In this document: one piece after another, positions 46,829-56,328 of the stretch
Layout of the letters: each line of letters opens with the position of its first letter
How positions within the stretch are numbered: position 1 is the stretch's first letter
Source of the DNA: Alteromonas aquimaris
Lineage (GTDB): Bacteria; Pseudomonadota; Gammaproteobacteria; Enterobacterales; Alteromonadaceae
Reading direction: 5' to 3'
DNA length: 64,000 bases
NCBI RefSeq assembly: GCF_026183695.1
Contig: NZ_JAPFRD010000010.1
Coordinates: forward strand, 110,072 to 174,071
Program-made: the position numbers and the translations under genes
Notes under the pieces: generated by a model
What the model was told of the DNA's origin: nothing
Seen by the model: the letters and a program-made list of their open reading frames with translations, nothing else
The model's database searches: none

Positions 46829-46859
46829 GTTACCCTTATATAGCTGTTGTGCTGTTTGC

Positions 46860-46890
46860 TATTCACTTTTTAAAAATTAAAAAGTGAATA
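46860..46890. repeat. Perfect 14-bp inverted repeat
   Basis: The arms are TATTCACTTTTTAA (46860-46873) and TTAAAAAGTGAATA (46877-46890) with a 3-bp AAA spacer. It lies between the starts/stops of two minus-strand genes, 33 bp upstream of the PTPS-like start and 45 bp past the YejK stop. It is A/T-rich, so it is a weak terminator candidate or a binding site. The TTCACTTTT core echoes the heptamer repeat at 41986. Confidence 0.75.
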
Positions 46891-46934
46891 GTGAAAAGGA
46901 TTAGTATACGTGTTTTAACTTGCCTTCGCAGGCG

Positions 46935-47993
46935 TTATTCCGTGCCTGACTGCCGGTTTAACTGATCTTTAAGGTTGGGTGGAATGCCTTTAATCGTCAA
47001 GGTGTCAGTACTCGGATCGTAAATTACCCTGTCGCCAAGTAATTTACGTTCAAAGCTTAGACTTAGCCCGCCGCCCTGGCCGGTAAATTTTGCCAATTGC
47101 TTAAGTGCTGCCGGATCAGGCTGGAAGGAATCTTCCAATGGGGCCTCCAGAGAGGAGGTGAATGCTTTAAAATTATGTTGCGACGCATCATCACTCGGAA
47201 GACGAGAAGACAATTCTGTTACCGACAGATTTTCGCCACTATCAATTTTTTCTTTAAAGTAGGACTTTACTTCCTGACGATGTTGTTCCTGTTCCTGAGG
47301 GGCTAGATTTTCGCTGGCCAGGTATGCATCCACGGTGCTTACGAGCTGTTTGTTTTGTTGCTTGATATCCACTAATTCCTCGCAACCAACAAACTGCATA
47401 AAGAAATCTGATACCTTTCTGCCCATACGGCCTTTGATAAAAGAAATATACCGCTGCTGTTCAGGCTGAATCTGCCACTGGGTTAAATCAATTCGCACCG
47501 CCAGTTGCATTTTAGCCAAATCAAGATGTTCCCGCGCAGATAGTTCAAGCTCTTGGTTAACTTCAACATGGGAGCGGGTATTAAGTAATGTAATCATTAA
47601 ATACTGGGTCGCCAAATACTCATATTGACAAAAAATCAAGAAACCCGTCTCGACCTGTCCCGTATCTGTCAACGCCTTTATGAGCTGACTGGTAGAAGCT
47701 AGCGAAAACTGATGAAACTGTTGCTCTAAATCTTCCCCGCCGGTTTTTTGTGCCGTTACAAACGCTTGTAAAGATTGGTTAAAAGGGAGGCTGTCATCCT
47801 CACTGGGTGGGTTGTCAACGAAGTGCCCCACTCCTTTACCTGGTTTAGTATTAAAACTGTGGTTTATTTGATGCGCCAAGTGCTCAATTTCCGGCGTAAC
47901 AGCAAGGCATTTTTCGCGGGGAATTGCCTGTATTTTGCCTTCATCGTTTACCACGATACGATGAACAACAAAATGATGAATCAGTGCGCTCAT
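46935..47993 (-). CDS. yejK: Nucleoid-associated protein YejK/NdpA
   Basis: This 352-residue protein matches the NdpA family, with an N-terminus LIHHFVVHRIVVNDEGK and the conserved FIKGRMGRKVSDFFMQFVGC. A C-terminal GDRVIYDPSTDTLTIKGIPPNL completes it. It is a nucleoid-associated protein of uncertain detailed role. It is divergent from yejL and the YejM-like gene, the usual order in the family. Confidence 0.93.
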   Translation of the reverse strand: MSALIHHFVVHRIVVNDEGKIQAIPREKCLAVTPEIEHLAHQINHSFNTKPGKGVGHFVDNPPSEDDSLPFNQSLQAFVTAQKTGGEDLEQQFHQFSLASTSQLIKALTDTGQVETGFLIFCQYEYLATQYLMITLLNTRSHVEVNQELELSAREHLDLAKMQLAVRIDLTQWQIQPEQQRYISFIKGRMGRKVSDFFMQFVGCEELVDIKQQNKQLVSTVDAYLASENLAPQEQEQHRQEVKSYFKEKIDSGENLSVTELSSRLPSDDASQHNFKAFTSSLEAPLEDSFQPDPAALKQLAKFTGQGGGLSLSFERKLLGDRVIYDPSTDTLTIKGIPPNLKDQLNRQSGTE

Positions 47994-48152
47994 AGAGTAA
48001 AATTTGCCTTTTTATTAAAAATTGTTTGAAAAATACCCGAGGATAAGGGAGTTTTGTGAATCAATGATTGTTATCACTCAAACAACGATTATAATCATTT
48101 TATTCAAGAATTTATTCTTTTTATAAAAGAAAACATAAAAAAGAGACAACAC

Positions 48153-48368
48153 ATGCCTCAACAAAGCCGTTATCAGGATAAAGATTTTGAAGCACTCATG
48201 AACAAAGTCATTCTGACACTGGAGCAGGAAGGTGCCGACCGTGACTTATCCCTGATGGTTCTTGGGAATGTGGTCACGCACATTATGAATACACAAATTC
48301 CGGCCTCAAACCGCAAACAATTCGCTGCACAATTCACCGACATACTCAAAAAAAGTATTAACGAGTAA
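48153..48368 (+). CDS. yejL: UPF0352 protein YejL
   Basis: This 71-residue helical protein has the family sequences YQDKDFEALMNKVILTLEQEGADRDLSLMVLGN and LGNVVTHIMNTQI. It is a small protein of unknown function, conserved between yejK and yejM. AGAGA lies just before the ATG. Confidence 0.93.
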   Translation: MPQQSRYQDKDFEALMNKVILTLEQEGADRDLSLMVLGNVVTHIMNTQIPASNRKQFAAQFTDILKKSINE

Positions 48369-48379
48369 CCTGACGCATT

Positions 48380-49909
48380 ATGATATTAGCTGAATCGCCA
48401 AGACGGCAACGCGTTACAAAGCTGGTTAGCTGGGGTCACTGGTTTGCATTTGTAAACATATTTCTGGCTCTGGTCATAGCTTCAGTTTTCATTTTTTCTT
48501 CACCAAGCCCAAATTCGGCGATTGGAACTCTTTACTTACTGTCCAACTGGTTTGGACACATAGGGTTCCTAACCTTTGCAGGTTTTGTCATTTTCATTTT
48601 ACCTTTGTGCTACTTAGCGACCAATGCAAAAGTGATAAAAGCTGCTGCCTCAGTCATTGCGGCAATTGGGCTGGCGCTTTTAGCCTTCGATGCATTGCTA
48701 TATAACCGCACTGGCTTTCATATCAATTTCAGTTCAACGGACTTGTTGCGCAGTGAGGCGCAGACGCAAATTAGCCAGTTTGGTATTCAGCAGTGGGGAT
48801 ATTTGCTGCTTCTGTTTGTAATTTGGCTTGGCTTTCAGTTGTTATTAGCCAATGCTATCTGGAAGCGCATGGATCGCTTCCAACAGCGTAAAATCGGCAT
48901 GCTCGTGACCGTTTTTTTCATCGTATGTTTTGTTAGCAGCCATGCGGTGCATGTATGGGCGGATGCGGCTTTATACCAACCGATAATCAAGCAGGACAAC
49001 ATGTTTCCTTTGTCTTATCCTGCCACTGCGAAAACAACCATGTCACGTTATGGTTTGCTGGATCTGGAAACATATGAAGAACGTAAGCAATTGCAATTTG
49101 CTCCAGATATTCATCAGATAGTTTATCCGACTGAGCCTGTTTATTGCGCTATTGATATCGCCAATACCATGTATCTCATCGTGCAAACGGACAATGGAAA
49201 TGGGCTAGAGCTCGACTCGTTGAATTTAAATAAAACCAACAATTATTTTACCAATGCCTCTTCCCTGGACGCCCTAATTATGTCTACTTTATTTGGCGTG
49301 CCTGAAATTTACTTTGAAACCCTTACCCAGGAACGGCCAGTATTAATGGAACTGCCGGAAGCGTTAGGCATGCCGGTTGCCATTCATATCGATGAATCAT
49401 TACCCACCAGTATGCTTAACGATTATAGGCAGGCAATGGAAAATACAGGAGCAGGATTGCACATTGCTTTTCTCCCTGCATCCAAGATAAATGCTTTCTT
49501 AGAGGACGAGAAAGTGGATTTTGAAAAAAATGGTCTTATTATTGCGACGGGCTTTGCTACCGGGGCTGGCGCTCAACGTGGAACCTTATTGACGAACTTG
49601 GATGTGAAAGCTGACGCGATTAGTACAGAAGATTTGGCCCCCACCATACTAAATTCACTTGGGTGTAACGCGCCTAGTCACTACTACTCTACCGGCCAGG
49701 ATTTCACAAATCCGCAACGCAACTGGCTGGTAAGTACTTCAGGGGAAAGGGTCGTGGTTATCCATGAAAATCAGCGTATCGAAGTGTTAAGCAACGGCAG
49801 TTATGAAATTACTAATATTGATAACGGCAATCGTAGCAACGCTCCATTAAACGTGGACTTGCTTAGTCGAGCTATAAAACAGCTTACGCGTTTTTCCCAA
49901 CCCCATTAG
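48380..49909 (+). CDS. yejM: YejM/LapC-like inner-membrane protein, compact form
   Basis: This 509-residue protein has a DUF3413 N-terminal membrane domain with five helices (about 20-180) and a periplasmic sulfatase-like domain. The E. coli protein, a cardiolipin/LPS regulator that controls LpxC turnover, is 586 residues. Here the C-terminal domain is shorter, with LIVQTDNGNGLELDSLNLN in place of the usual LIxLDGLRADxL pattern. Metal-binding residues are not evident. It begins 11 bp after yejL. Confidence 0.85.
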   Translation: MILAESPRRQRVTKLVSWGHWFAFVNIFLALVIASVFIFSSPSPNSAIGTLYLLSNWFGHIGFLTFAGFVIFILPLCYLATNAKVIKAAASVIAAIGLALLAFDALLYNRTGFHINFSSTDLLRSEAQTQISQFGIQQWGYLLLLFVIWLGFQLLLANAIWKRMDRFQQRKIGMLVTVFFIVCFVSSHAVHVWADAALYQPIIKQDNMFPLSYPATAKTTMSRYGLLDLETYEERKQLQFAPDIHQIVYPTEPVYCAIDIANTMYLIVQTDNGNGLELDSLNLNKTNNYFTNASSLDALIMSTLFGVPEIYFETLTQERPVLMELPEALGMPVAIHIDESLPTSMLNDYRQAMENTGAGLHIAFLPASKINAFLEDEKVDFEKNGLIIATGFATGAGAQRGTLLTNLDVKADAISTEDLAPTILNSLGCNAPSHYYSTGQDFTNPQRNWLVSTSGERVVVIHENQRIEVLSNGSYEITNIDNGNRSNAPLNVDLLSRAIKQLTRFSQPH

Positions 49910-50453
49910 GATGAATGGTCATAGGATCGATTTCAGATAAAGTGTTATAGCTATGGGTACAGGATGAAGCAATTTGATTTTGTTTTATTTCTGTTACCCA
50001 AAGTCTGACAGGTATCCCTGCAGCTTCCGCCGCTTCTAAATCCCTTAAGCTATCACCTATCATAATTGATTGCGACAAATCGACTCTATAGTCCTTAGCA
50101 GCTTTAAAAAATAAGCCAGGTTGGGGCTTTCTACATTGACAATCAGCAAGATACTCACCTCTAGCATCGGTGGGGTGATGCGGGCAAAAGTAGACCGGAA
50201 TCGGTGCAATATCATGTTCTGCAAAGCGTGAATTCATCCACTCACATAACTTTAAAAAGGTTTCCTCTGTATAGAATCCTCTGCCGATACCTGATTGGTT
50301 GGTAATAATAATGGGGATGAACCCTAGTTTTGTAAATTGTTTAATTAGCTGAAAGATGCCGTCCATAAATTCAAAATCTGCAACGTTTCCCACATACCCC
50401 TTATCAACATTAATAACGCCATCCCGATCGAGAAATAACCCTTTATTGAGCAT
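49884..50453 (-). CDS. gmhB: D-glycero-beta-D-manno-heptose 1,7-bisphosphate 7-phosphatase
   Basis: This 189-residue HAD-superfamily phosphatase dephosphorylates heptose 1,7-bisphosphate for LPS core synthesis. Motif I is LFLDRDGVINVD, motif II is ITNQSGIGRG and motif IV is MIGDSLRDLEAA. A zinc-binding CPHH...CQCRKP cluster is typical of GmhB. I use ATG 50453, 6-7 nt after GAGG, so it overlaps the rlmA stop by 11 bp. It also overlaps the convergent YejM-like gene by 26 bp. Confidence 0.93.
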   Translation of the reverse strand: MLNKGLFLDRDGVINVDKGYVGNVADFEFMDGIFQLIKQFTKLGFIPIIITNQSGIGRGFYTEETFLKLCEWMNSRFAEHDIAPIPVYFCPHHPTDARGEYLADCQCRKPQPGLFFKAAKDYRVDLSQSIMIGDSLRDLEAAEAAGIPVRLWVTEIKQNQIASSCTHSYNTLSEIDPMTIHPNGVGKNA

Positions 50454-51300
50454 GTTCAGCCTCGTTTCCATTTTCTGGCAGTTGCTGCCAGATTCTTAGC
50501 GTAAAGTCCGCCGTTACGCTAGTAAGCTCAGCATCTATTTGAGCTCGCTTGTGATCGTTTAACTTCCAAACGTAAGGCGTCATATCTAATAATCCTTGCT
50601 GTCTGACTTTATCGGTAAGATCGAGGTTGAATGAAAGTGCTTCGGTTGCCACATTTTTAAAATCATCTTGCTGCTGATTTAACTGTTCGTGTTGTCTAGG
50701 AGTAGCATAAATTCTTTCTTTTAATTCCCACAGGTGGTTACGGCCAGGATCAACGGTTACAAGGATCCCGCGGGGTGCTAAGACTCTTTTGTATTCACTC
50801 ATTTTGCCAGGTGCAAATACTTGCAAGATAATATCCTGTGAATTCGCCTGCAGAGGCAATTTAAAATTACTTCCCACAGCAAATTGGCACCCCTTGTAAG
50901 CTTTCGACGCTAACTCGATGGCCGGTTTGGAAATATCTATCCCTGCACTCTTCACGCCAGCGCCGTGTTGGGCCAGGCTATCAGCGAGGGCTGCTAAATA
51001 GCTGCCCTCGCCACACCCCGCTTCAAACAAAGATAGTTCGCTTACCTCGTGGAAGGGGACAAGCTTCGATATCAAGCGACTTAGTTCATCCATTAGTGGT
51101 TGATACCCTTTCGTCGCGTGAAACAGGCGACGTGCTTTGACCATTTGTTTATTATCCCCTGGTACAAGAGAGTGTTTGTGTTGTACGGGTAGTAAATTGA
51201 CGTAGCCTGCCTTTGCTTCATCATAACTATGTCTATTTTTACACATCCAGATCTTTTGCGTTTTGCGCAAAGACTCTGAACAAAGCGGGCATAACCACAT
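50443..51300 (-). CDS. rlmA: 23S rRNA (guanine-745-N1)-methyltransferase
   Basis: This 285-residue methyltransferase has an N-terminal zinc finger (CPLC and CKNRH) and a SAM-binding Rossmann domain (LFEAGCGEGSYLAALAD). The segment GYVNLLPVQHKHSLVPGDNKQMVKARRLF is characteristic of RlmA(I), which methylates G745 in helix 35 of 23S rRNA. gmhB follows in the same unit. Confidence 0.93.
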   Translation of the reverse strand: MWLCPLCSESLRKTQKIWMCKNRHSYDEAKAGYVNLLPVQHKHSLVPGDNKQMVKARRLFHATKGYQPLMDELSRLISKLVPFHEVSELSLFEAGCGEGSYLAALADSLAQHGAGVKSAGIDISKPAIELASKAYKGCQFAVGSNFKLPLQANSQDIILQVFAPGKMSEYKRVLAPRGILVTVDPGRNHLWELKERIYATPRQHEQLNQQQDDFKNVATEALSFNLDLTDKVRQQGLLDMTPYVWKLNDHKRAQIDAELTSVTADFTLRIWQQLPENGNEAEHAQ

Positions 51301-51365
51301 GGTGGGGTAACTCGTGCGGGAAATTAATGGTTTGAATTATATCAAGTTATGCCAAAAGATGAAAA

Positions 51366-51382
51366 GAGAGGGCTTTGCCCTC
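51366..51382 (-). terminator. Terminator of the valine-catabolism operon
   Basis: GAGGGC and GCCCTC (51368-51382) with a 3-nt loop form a stem directly past the mmsB stop. On the minus strand it is followed by TCTTTTC. Confidence 0.75.
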
Positions 51383-51386
51383 CCCT

Positions 51387-52274
51387 TTAGGATTTGTCAA
51401 ATAGCTGAAAGATACTAGAAAAATCTTTATTGGCATTGCCTTTATTTTGATGTAGTTTGTATAAACTTTGTGCCGTTGCGGCCATAGGAGTGGAGGATTC
51501 GCTGGTCGCCGCCGCGTTCATGGCCAACGTTAGATCTTTATTCATCAGTTTGACCATAAAGCCCCCCTGATAATCTTTAGATGCGGGAACATTCTCCATA
51601 ACACCAGGGCACGGGTTATATTTTTGCAACGTCCAGTTACACCCTGAGCTTTGCAACATAATATCTGATACCACTTTGGGGTCTAATCCGTTGTCGATGG
51701 CAAGCTGAAGTGCTTCTGATGTACCTGCCATTAATACCGCCAGTAACATGTTATTACAAATTTTTGCTACCTGCCCGGCCCCAGTATCGCCAGCGTGGAA
51801 TAAATTTTTTCCCATACACTGGAGTACAGGGGTAGCTTTGGCGATAGCTTCAGCATCTCCCCCCATAATAAATGTCAAAGTACCCGCTTGAGCACCAGCA
51901 GTACCGCCTGAAACCGGTGCATCAACAAAAAGTCTACCCGCTTTTTTCACAGCTTCACCGACTACTCGTGCTGACTCGGCATCGATGGTGCTTGAATCAA
52001 TCATCAGGGTGCCGGGACGGGTGGCGTTTATTAAGCATTGTTCACCCATATACAGGGATTTTACATGCTTCGCTGCGGGTAACATGGTAATGACCACATC
52101 CACGTCTTTCACTGCGTCGGTGGCACTCGTTGCCGCTTTGGCCCCTTTACTTTTTAATGCGGAGACAGCATCGTCCACCAAGTCAAACACGGTTACCTGC
52201 ATACCACTTCTAATCAGGTTTTCGGCCATGGGAGCACCCATGTTTCCTAAACCAATAAACGCTATTTTATTCAT
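51387..52274 (-). CDS. mmsB: 3-hydroxyisobutyrate dehydrogenase
   Basis: This 295-residue beta-hydroxyacid dehydrogenase has an N-terminal Rossmann fold (AFIGLGNMGAPMAENLI), the substrate motif FVDAPVSGGTAGAQAGTLT and the catalytic Lys region GQVAKICNNMLLA. It oxidises 3-hydroxyisobutyrate to methylmalonate semialdehyde in valine degradation. Last gene of the four-gene operon; a 1-bp gap separates it from the hydrolase gene. Confidence 0.93.
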   Translation of the reverse strand: MNKIAFIGLGNMGAPMAENLIRSGMQVTVFDLVDDAVSALKSKGAKAATSATDAVKDVDVVITMLPAAKHVKSLYMGEQCLINATRPGTLMIDSSTIDAESARVVGEAVKKAGRLFVDAPVSGGTAGAQAGTLTFIMGGDAEAIAKATPVLQCMGKNLFHAGDTGAGQVAKICNNMLLAVLMAGTSEALQLAIDNGLDPKVVSDIMLQSSGCNWTLQKYNPCPGVMENVPASKDYQGGFMVKLMNKDLTLAMNAAATSESSTPMAATAQSLYKLHQNKGNANKDFSSIFQLFDKS

Positions 52275-52275
52275 T

Positions 52276-53415
52276 TTATTCTCCTAACAACGCAAGTGGA
52301 TGATTTTCGGTCGCCCATGGTGACGTGAAAAAGTGTTCAATCAAGCTCATTGGCACTTCTTCTATCGACTCATAGCGCCAATTCGGCGTGCCATCTTTAT
52401 CGATGAGCAAAGCTCTTACACCTTCCTGGAACTCACCCACTTCGCCGCATCGGCAAGACATGATAAGTTCCATTTTAAAGCACTCTGCTAAAGACAAATC
52501 AGCGCCACGCTTGATTTGTTGATGAACTAAGTGTGCCGTAATGGGTGAGCCAGATAAAAATGTCTTTTGCGCGCGTGACAACCACTTGTCATCGGTGGTC
52601 TGCATCGTTTTAATATTTTGCGCTACGTCTGATAAAAAGTTGGAGTTACATAATTCATCGATTAAAGATTGATGACTTTCCACATTAGAATGCGGAATCT
52701 GCTCTTCCGCGGGGGCAAAATCGGATAATAACTGACTAAGTTGTGTTGGCACATCATCTTCCGTCAACCAGTCATACGACAATAACGCAGTTAGCACGTC
52801 GTCTCTGGAGGCATCGGTGCACACATGGTCGGCTAAACCCAGGTATCGCGCATCGGCTGCATTCATGCTTGCGCCCGTCAGCCCTAGAAATAGTCCACTC
52901 TTTCCAGGTAGACGGGGAAGAAAATAACTTCCTCCCACGTCCGGGTATAATCCAATTGTTATTTCAGGCATCGCCAAGCGCGAACTCGGGGTGACAACAC
53001 GATGGCTGGCACCACATAACAGTCCCATGCCGCCGCCCATTACGATGCCACTGCCCCATACCACCACGGGTTTAGAATAGGTATGAATCGTGTAATCCAA
53101 CTCATATTCCACAGTAAAGAATTCTTGTAAGAAGCCTGGAATAGCATCGGGTGAGGCTTTCATTGCTTGGTGCATGGAGACGACATCTCCCCCTGCACAA
53201 AACGCCTTTTCACCAAAACCGTCAATCAGCACCATGACAACATCTTCCCGATTTTGCCAGCTTTTAAGCGCATCAAGCATGATCTTCGCCATTTCAAGAT
53301 CAAGAGCGTTAAGAGCTTTCGGTTTGTTCAAGGTTAAATGTGCAAGGATTTGACCCGAAGAGGTCTCTTTTTCCTGCACGAGTACAGGAGACTGCATGTC
53401 CAGGCTCTCTACCAT
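52276..53415 (-). CDS. 3-hydroxyisobutyryl-CoA hydrolase (enoyl-CoA hydratase family)
   Basis: This 379-residue crotonase-fold protein carries the HIBCH-type sequences FGEKAFCAGGDVVSMHQA, VVWGSGIVMGGGMGLLCGASHRVVT and MPEITIGLYPDVGGSYFLPRLPGKSG. It releases 3-hydroxyisobutyrate from its CoA thioester. The length and internal helices exceed a simple enoyl-CoA hydratase of about 260 residues. An AGGAG ribosome site precedes the ATG. It sits in the valine operon. Confidence 0.92.
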   Translation of the reverse strand: MVESLDMQSPVLVQEKETSSGQILAHLTLNKPKALNALDLEMAKIMLDALKSWQNREDVVMVLIDGFGEKAFCAGGDVVSMHQAMKASPDAIPGFLQEFFTVEYELDYTIHTYSKPVVVWGSGIVMGGGMGLLCGASHRVVTPSSRLAMPEITIGLYPDVGGSYFLPRLPGKSGLFLGLTGASMNAADARYLGLADHVCTDASRDDVLTALLSYDWLTEDDVPTQLSQLLSDFAPAEEQIPHSNVESHQSLIDELCNSNFLSDVAQNIKTMQTTDDKWLSRAQKTFLSGSPITAHLVHQQIKRGADLSLAECFKMELIMSCRCGEVGEFQEGVRALLIDKDGTPNWRYESIEEVPMSLIEHFFTSPWATENHPLALLGE

Positions 53416-53427
53416 TAATTCTACTCC

Positions 53428-54582
53428 TTATCGAATCTCTCGTTCGTCGCTAATCAATCGTCTACCTATGATCACGCGCATAATTTCATTGGTACCTTCA
53501 AGGATTTGATGAACACGTACATCACGAACATGGCGTTCGAGCGGATATTCCTTGATATAGCCGTATCCACCGTGAAGTTGCAGCGCTTCGTTACAAACCT
53601 TGAAGCCGATATCGGTAGCGAAGCGTTTAGCCATGGCACAGTACGTTGTTTTGTCTGCATCACCGTTGTCTAATTTAAACGCCGCTAATCGCACCATCTG
53701 GCGAGCAGCAACAAGTTCCGTCGCCATGTCAGCCAGTTTAAATTGCAAGGCCTGAAAGGCGGCGATAGGTTTGCCAAACTGTTCTCGCTCCTGCATGTAA
53801 TTCCGGGCGGTATTTAACGCCTGTTGGGCGGTACCAATTGAACAGGTAGCGATATTGATGCGGCCACCATCTAAACCTTGCATCGCTAATTTAAAGCCTT
53901 GGCCTTCATCGCCTAAACGCCAGCTTTTTTCCAACTTCACATTGTCGAAGGTTATCATGCGGGTAGGTTGAGCATTCCACCCCATCTTCTCTTCGGGCTT
54001 ACCGTAACTAATTCCTTCAGCATCCGCTGGTACCGCGAAGGCCGACACCCCTTTGGGGCCATCTTCTCCGGTGCGGGCCATCACCACTAATACGTCCGTA
54101 CTGCCGGCACCTGAGATAAACACCTTACTTCCATTTAAAACGTATCCACCATCCTGCTCTTTCGCGGACGACTTAAGCGATGCCGCGTCAGAACCGGCAC
54201 CCGGCTCTGTCAAACAATATGAGGCAAGTTTTTGACCGGTAACCAAATCATCACACCACTGGTCTTTCACTTCCTGCTGCCCCCAGGTGGCGATCATCCA
54301 GGTGGCCATATTGTGAATAGTTAACATGGCGGTGGTAGTGGTACAGCCCATAGCCAGCTCTTCGAAAATGATTGAAGAATCAAGCCTTGACAGACCTAAT
54401 CCACCACTTTCTTCAGGTGTATACAGACCACAAAAACCTAACTCGCCTGCTTTTTGGATAGCTTCAACAGGAAAGTGGTGCTCTCTATCCCATTGCGCCG
54501 CGAACGGCGCAAGTTCTTGTTCTGCGAATTGCTTTGCCGTTTGGGCAAAAGCAATTTGATCTTCTGTTAGCTCAAAGTTCAT
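53428..54582 (-). CDS. Acyl-CoA dehydrogenase, probably isobutyryl-CoA
   Basis: This 384-residue flavoprotein has the acyl-CoA dehydrogenase signatures CLTEPGAGSDAASLKSSA and QLHGGYGYIKEYPLERHVRDVRVHQILEGTNEIMR. The catalytic Glu is in the EGTNEI region. In this operon it should oxidise isobutyryl-CoA to methacrylyl-CoA, passing electrons to ETF. Context is the basis for the substrate call. Confidence 0.9.
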   Translation of the reverse strand: MNFELTEDQIAFAQTAKQFAEQELAPFAAQWDREHHFPVEAIQKAGELGFCGLYTPEESGGLGLSRLDSSIIFEELAMGCTTTTAMLTIHNMATWMIATWGQQEVKDQWCDDLVTGQKLASYCLTEPGAGSDAASLKSSAKEQDGGYVLNGSKVFISGAGSTDVLVVMARTGEDGPKGVSAFAVPADAEGISYGKPEEKMGWNAQPTRMITFDNVKLEKSWRLGDEGQGFKLAMQGLDGGRINIATCSIGTAQQALNTARNYMQEREQFGKPIAAFQALQFKLADMATELVAARQMVRLAAFKLDNGDADKTTYCAMAKRFATDIGFKVCNEALQLHGGYGYIKEYPLERHVRDVRVHQILEGTNEIMRVIIGRRLISDEREIR

Positions 54583-54594
54583 GCCTTTTCCTGC

Positions 54595-56085
54595 TTAGTC
54601 CAATGAGATAGTCATGTTAGGGCCGCCTGGAATGTCACCTTCCAACCAGCGAGAGGTGATGGTTTTGGTTTCTGAATAGAAACGAATAGCCTGCTTTCCA
54701 TAAGCATGCAGATCGCCGTAAAACGAATTCTTCCAGCCCGTAAACGAAAAGAAAGGTAGTGGAACTGGAATGGGAATATTGATACCAACCTGACCCACCG
54801 TGACTTCACGCTGATACTTTCTTGCCGCCGGTCCGCTATTAGTGAATATAGAAGTACCATTCCCGTACGGGTTAGCATTGACCAATGCTAACGCATCTTC
54901 TAATGAGTCCGCGCCCATGCAGGAAAGCACCGGCCCAAAGATTTCTTCTTTATAAATATCCATCTCAGCCGTAACGTCAGAGAACACCGTCGGGCCTATC
55001 CAATTACCATTTTCATAGCCTTCCAACGTAAAGTCAGAGCCATCAACTAGGCACTTAGCACCTTGCTCCTTACCTTTTTCGATCATGCTCAATACGCGCG
55101 CTTTGGCTTGTGGACTGATAAGTGGACCAAAACCGGCATTTTCATCGTCCCATAAACCAGGCTTAACTTTACTGATTCGTTCAGCTAATTCTGGGATCCA
55201 CTTTTGTGATTCGCCAACAAACACGGCCACCGAAATAGCCATACAACGCTGACCAGCCGCTCCAACGGATGCGCCCACCAGGTTATTTAACACATGTTCC
55301 TTATTAGCATCAGGCATAATGACCGTATGGTTCTTCGCGCCTGCAAAACACTGAGCGCGCTTCATATGCGATGTAGCGGTACGGTAGATGTGTTGTCCAA
55401 CTGGTACTGAGCCAACGAAAGATACGGCTTTAATGCGGGGGTCAGTAAGAAGAGGCTCGACCTGCTCTTTACCACCGTGTACCACATTCAATACCCCGTC
55501 CGGGGCCCCTGCTTCTCTAAATAATTCAGCCAACTTCATCGGCGTCAATGGATCTTGCTCCGAGGGCTTAAGCACAAACGTGTTACCACACGCGATAGCC
55601 ATAGGGAACATCCACAATGGAATCATTGCGGGAAAGTTAAATGGTGTAATACCAGCACATACCCCTAGCGGCTGAATATAGCTGTAAGTGTCGATACCAC
55701 GCGCTACATTTTCAACCGTTTCGCCCATCATAAGCGACGGTACATTCATGGCTTGCTCAACCACTTCGATACCACGCCATACATCACCTTTGGCATCATC
55801 GAAGGTTTTGCCCGTTTCAGAAGCAAGAATTTTTGCGATGTCCTCTTGATGCTCTTTTAACAACGCCTGATAACGCATCATAATACGAGCACGTTGAGTG
55901 ACTGGCACTTCTCGCCATGTTTCAAACGCTTTTTCTGCGCTAGCAATGGCCGCTTCCATCTCGGCGTCTGTCGCGCGAGGAGCCTGGGCGATAACTGAAT
56001 TATCTGCTGGATTTGTTACATCGATAAATGAATCACAGGAGGATTGAACGAATTCTCCATTGATGAGTAAAGGGACCTTTTGCAT
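54595..56085 (-). CDS. mmsA: CoA-acylating methylmalonate-semialdehyde dehydrogenase
   Basis: This 496-residue aldehyde dehydrogenase has the MmsA signatures: the [25 protein letters not shown] segment, [16 protein letters not shown] and the catalytic Cys in [12 protein letters not shown]. It converts methylmalonate semialdehyde to propionyl-CoA. It is the first gene of the operon, preceded by a LiuR-like site. Confidence 0.95.
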   Translation of the reverse strand: MQKVPLLINGEFVQSSCDSFIDVTNPADNSVIAQAPRATDAEMEAAIASAEKAFETWREVPVTQRARIMMRYQALLKEHQEDIAKILASETGKTFDDAKGDVWRGIEVVEQAMNVPSLMMGETVENVARGIDTYSYIQPLGVCAGITPFNFPAMIPLWMFPMAIACGNTFVLKPSEQDPLTPMKLAELFREAGAPDGVLNVVHGGKEQVEPLLTDPRIKAVSFVGSVPVGQHIYRTATSHMKRAQCFAGAKNHTVIMPDANKEHVLNNLVGASVGAAGQRCMAISVAVFVGESQKWIPELAERISKVKPGLWDDENAGFGPLISPQAKARVLSMIEKGKEQGAKCLVDGSDFTLEGYENGNWIGPTVFSDVTAEMDIYKEEIFGPVLSCMGADSLEDALALVNANPYGNGTSIFTNSGPAARKYQREVTVGQVGINIPIPVPLPFFSFTGWKNSFYGDLHAYGKQAIRFYSETKTITSRWLEGDIPGGPNMTISLD

Positions 56086-56140
56086 TGCAACCTCAACATA
56101 GTATGGTCTGTAATGGTGATACAGTACCTAAAAGTTACCC

Positions 56141-56156
56141 TTCACGTAAACGTAAA
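56141..56156. promoter_or_regulatory. Candidate LiuR (MerR-type) binding site upstream of mmsA
   Basis: The sequence TTCACGTAAACGTAAA lies 56 bp upstream of the mmsA start. From memory it resembles the ACGTAAACGTAA-type motif reported for LiuR, which controls branched-chain amino-acid genes in many gammaproteobacteria. The regulator gene is not in the window. A further dyad TGACA-GCTA-TGTCA lies at 56194-56207. Confidence 0.55.
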
Positions 56157-56328
56157 CCTTAGATGCGTTATCCCATTACATGTAAATTTAATGTGACAGC
56201 TATGTCATATTAACAGTTCAGTTGCGAATTATCCTATTACGTTTATAGTGGGATGTTAAAAATTGTTCATGTCACTTTGCACTTGTCATCCAGTCGTCGA
56301 TTATGCTGATGCCGTAGAGGAAATTGAA

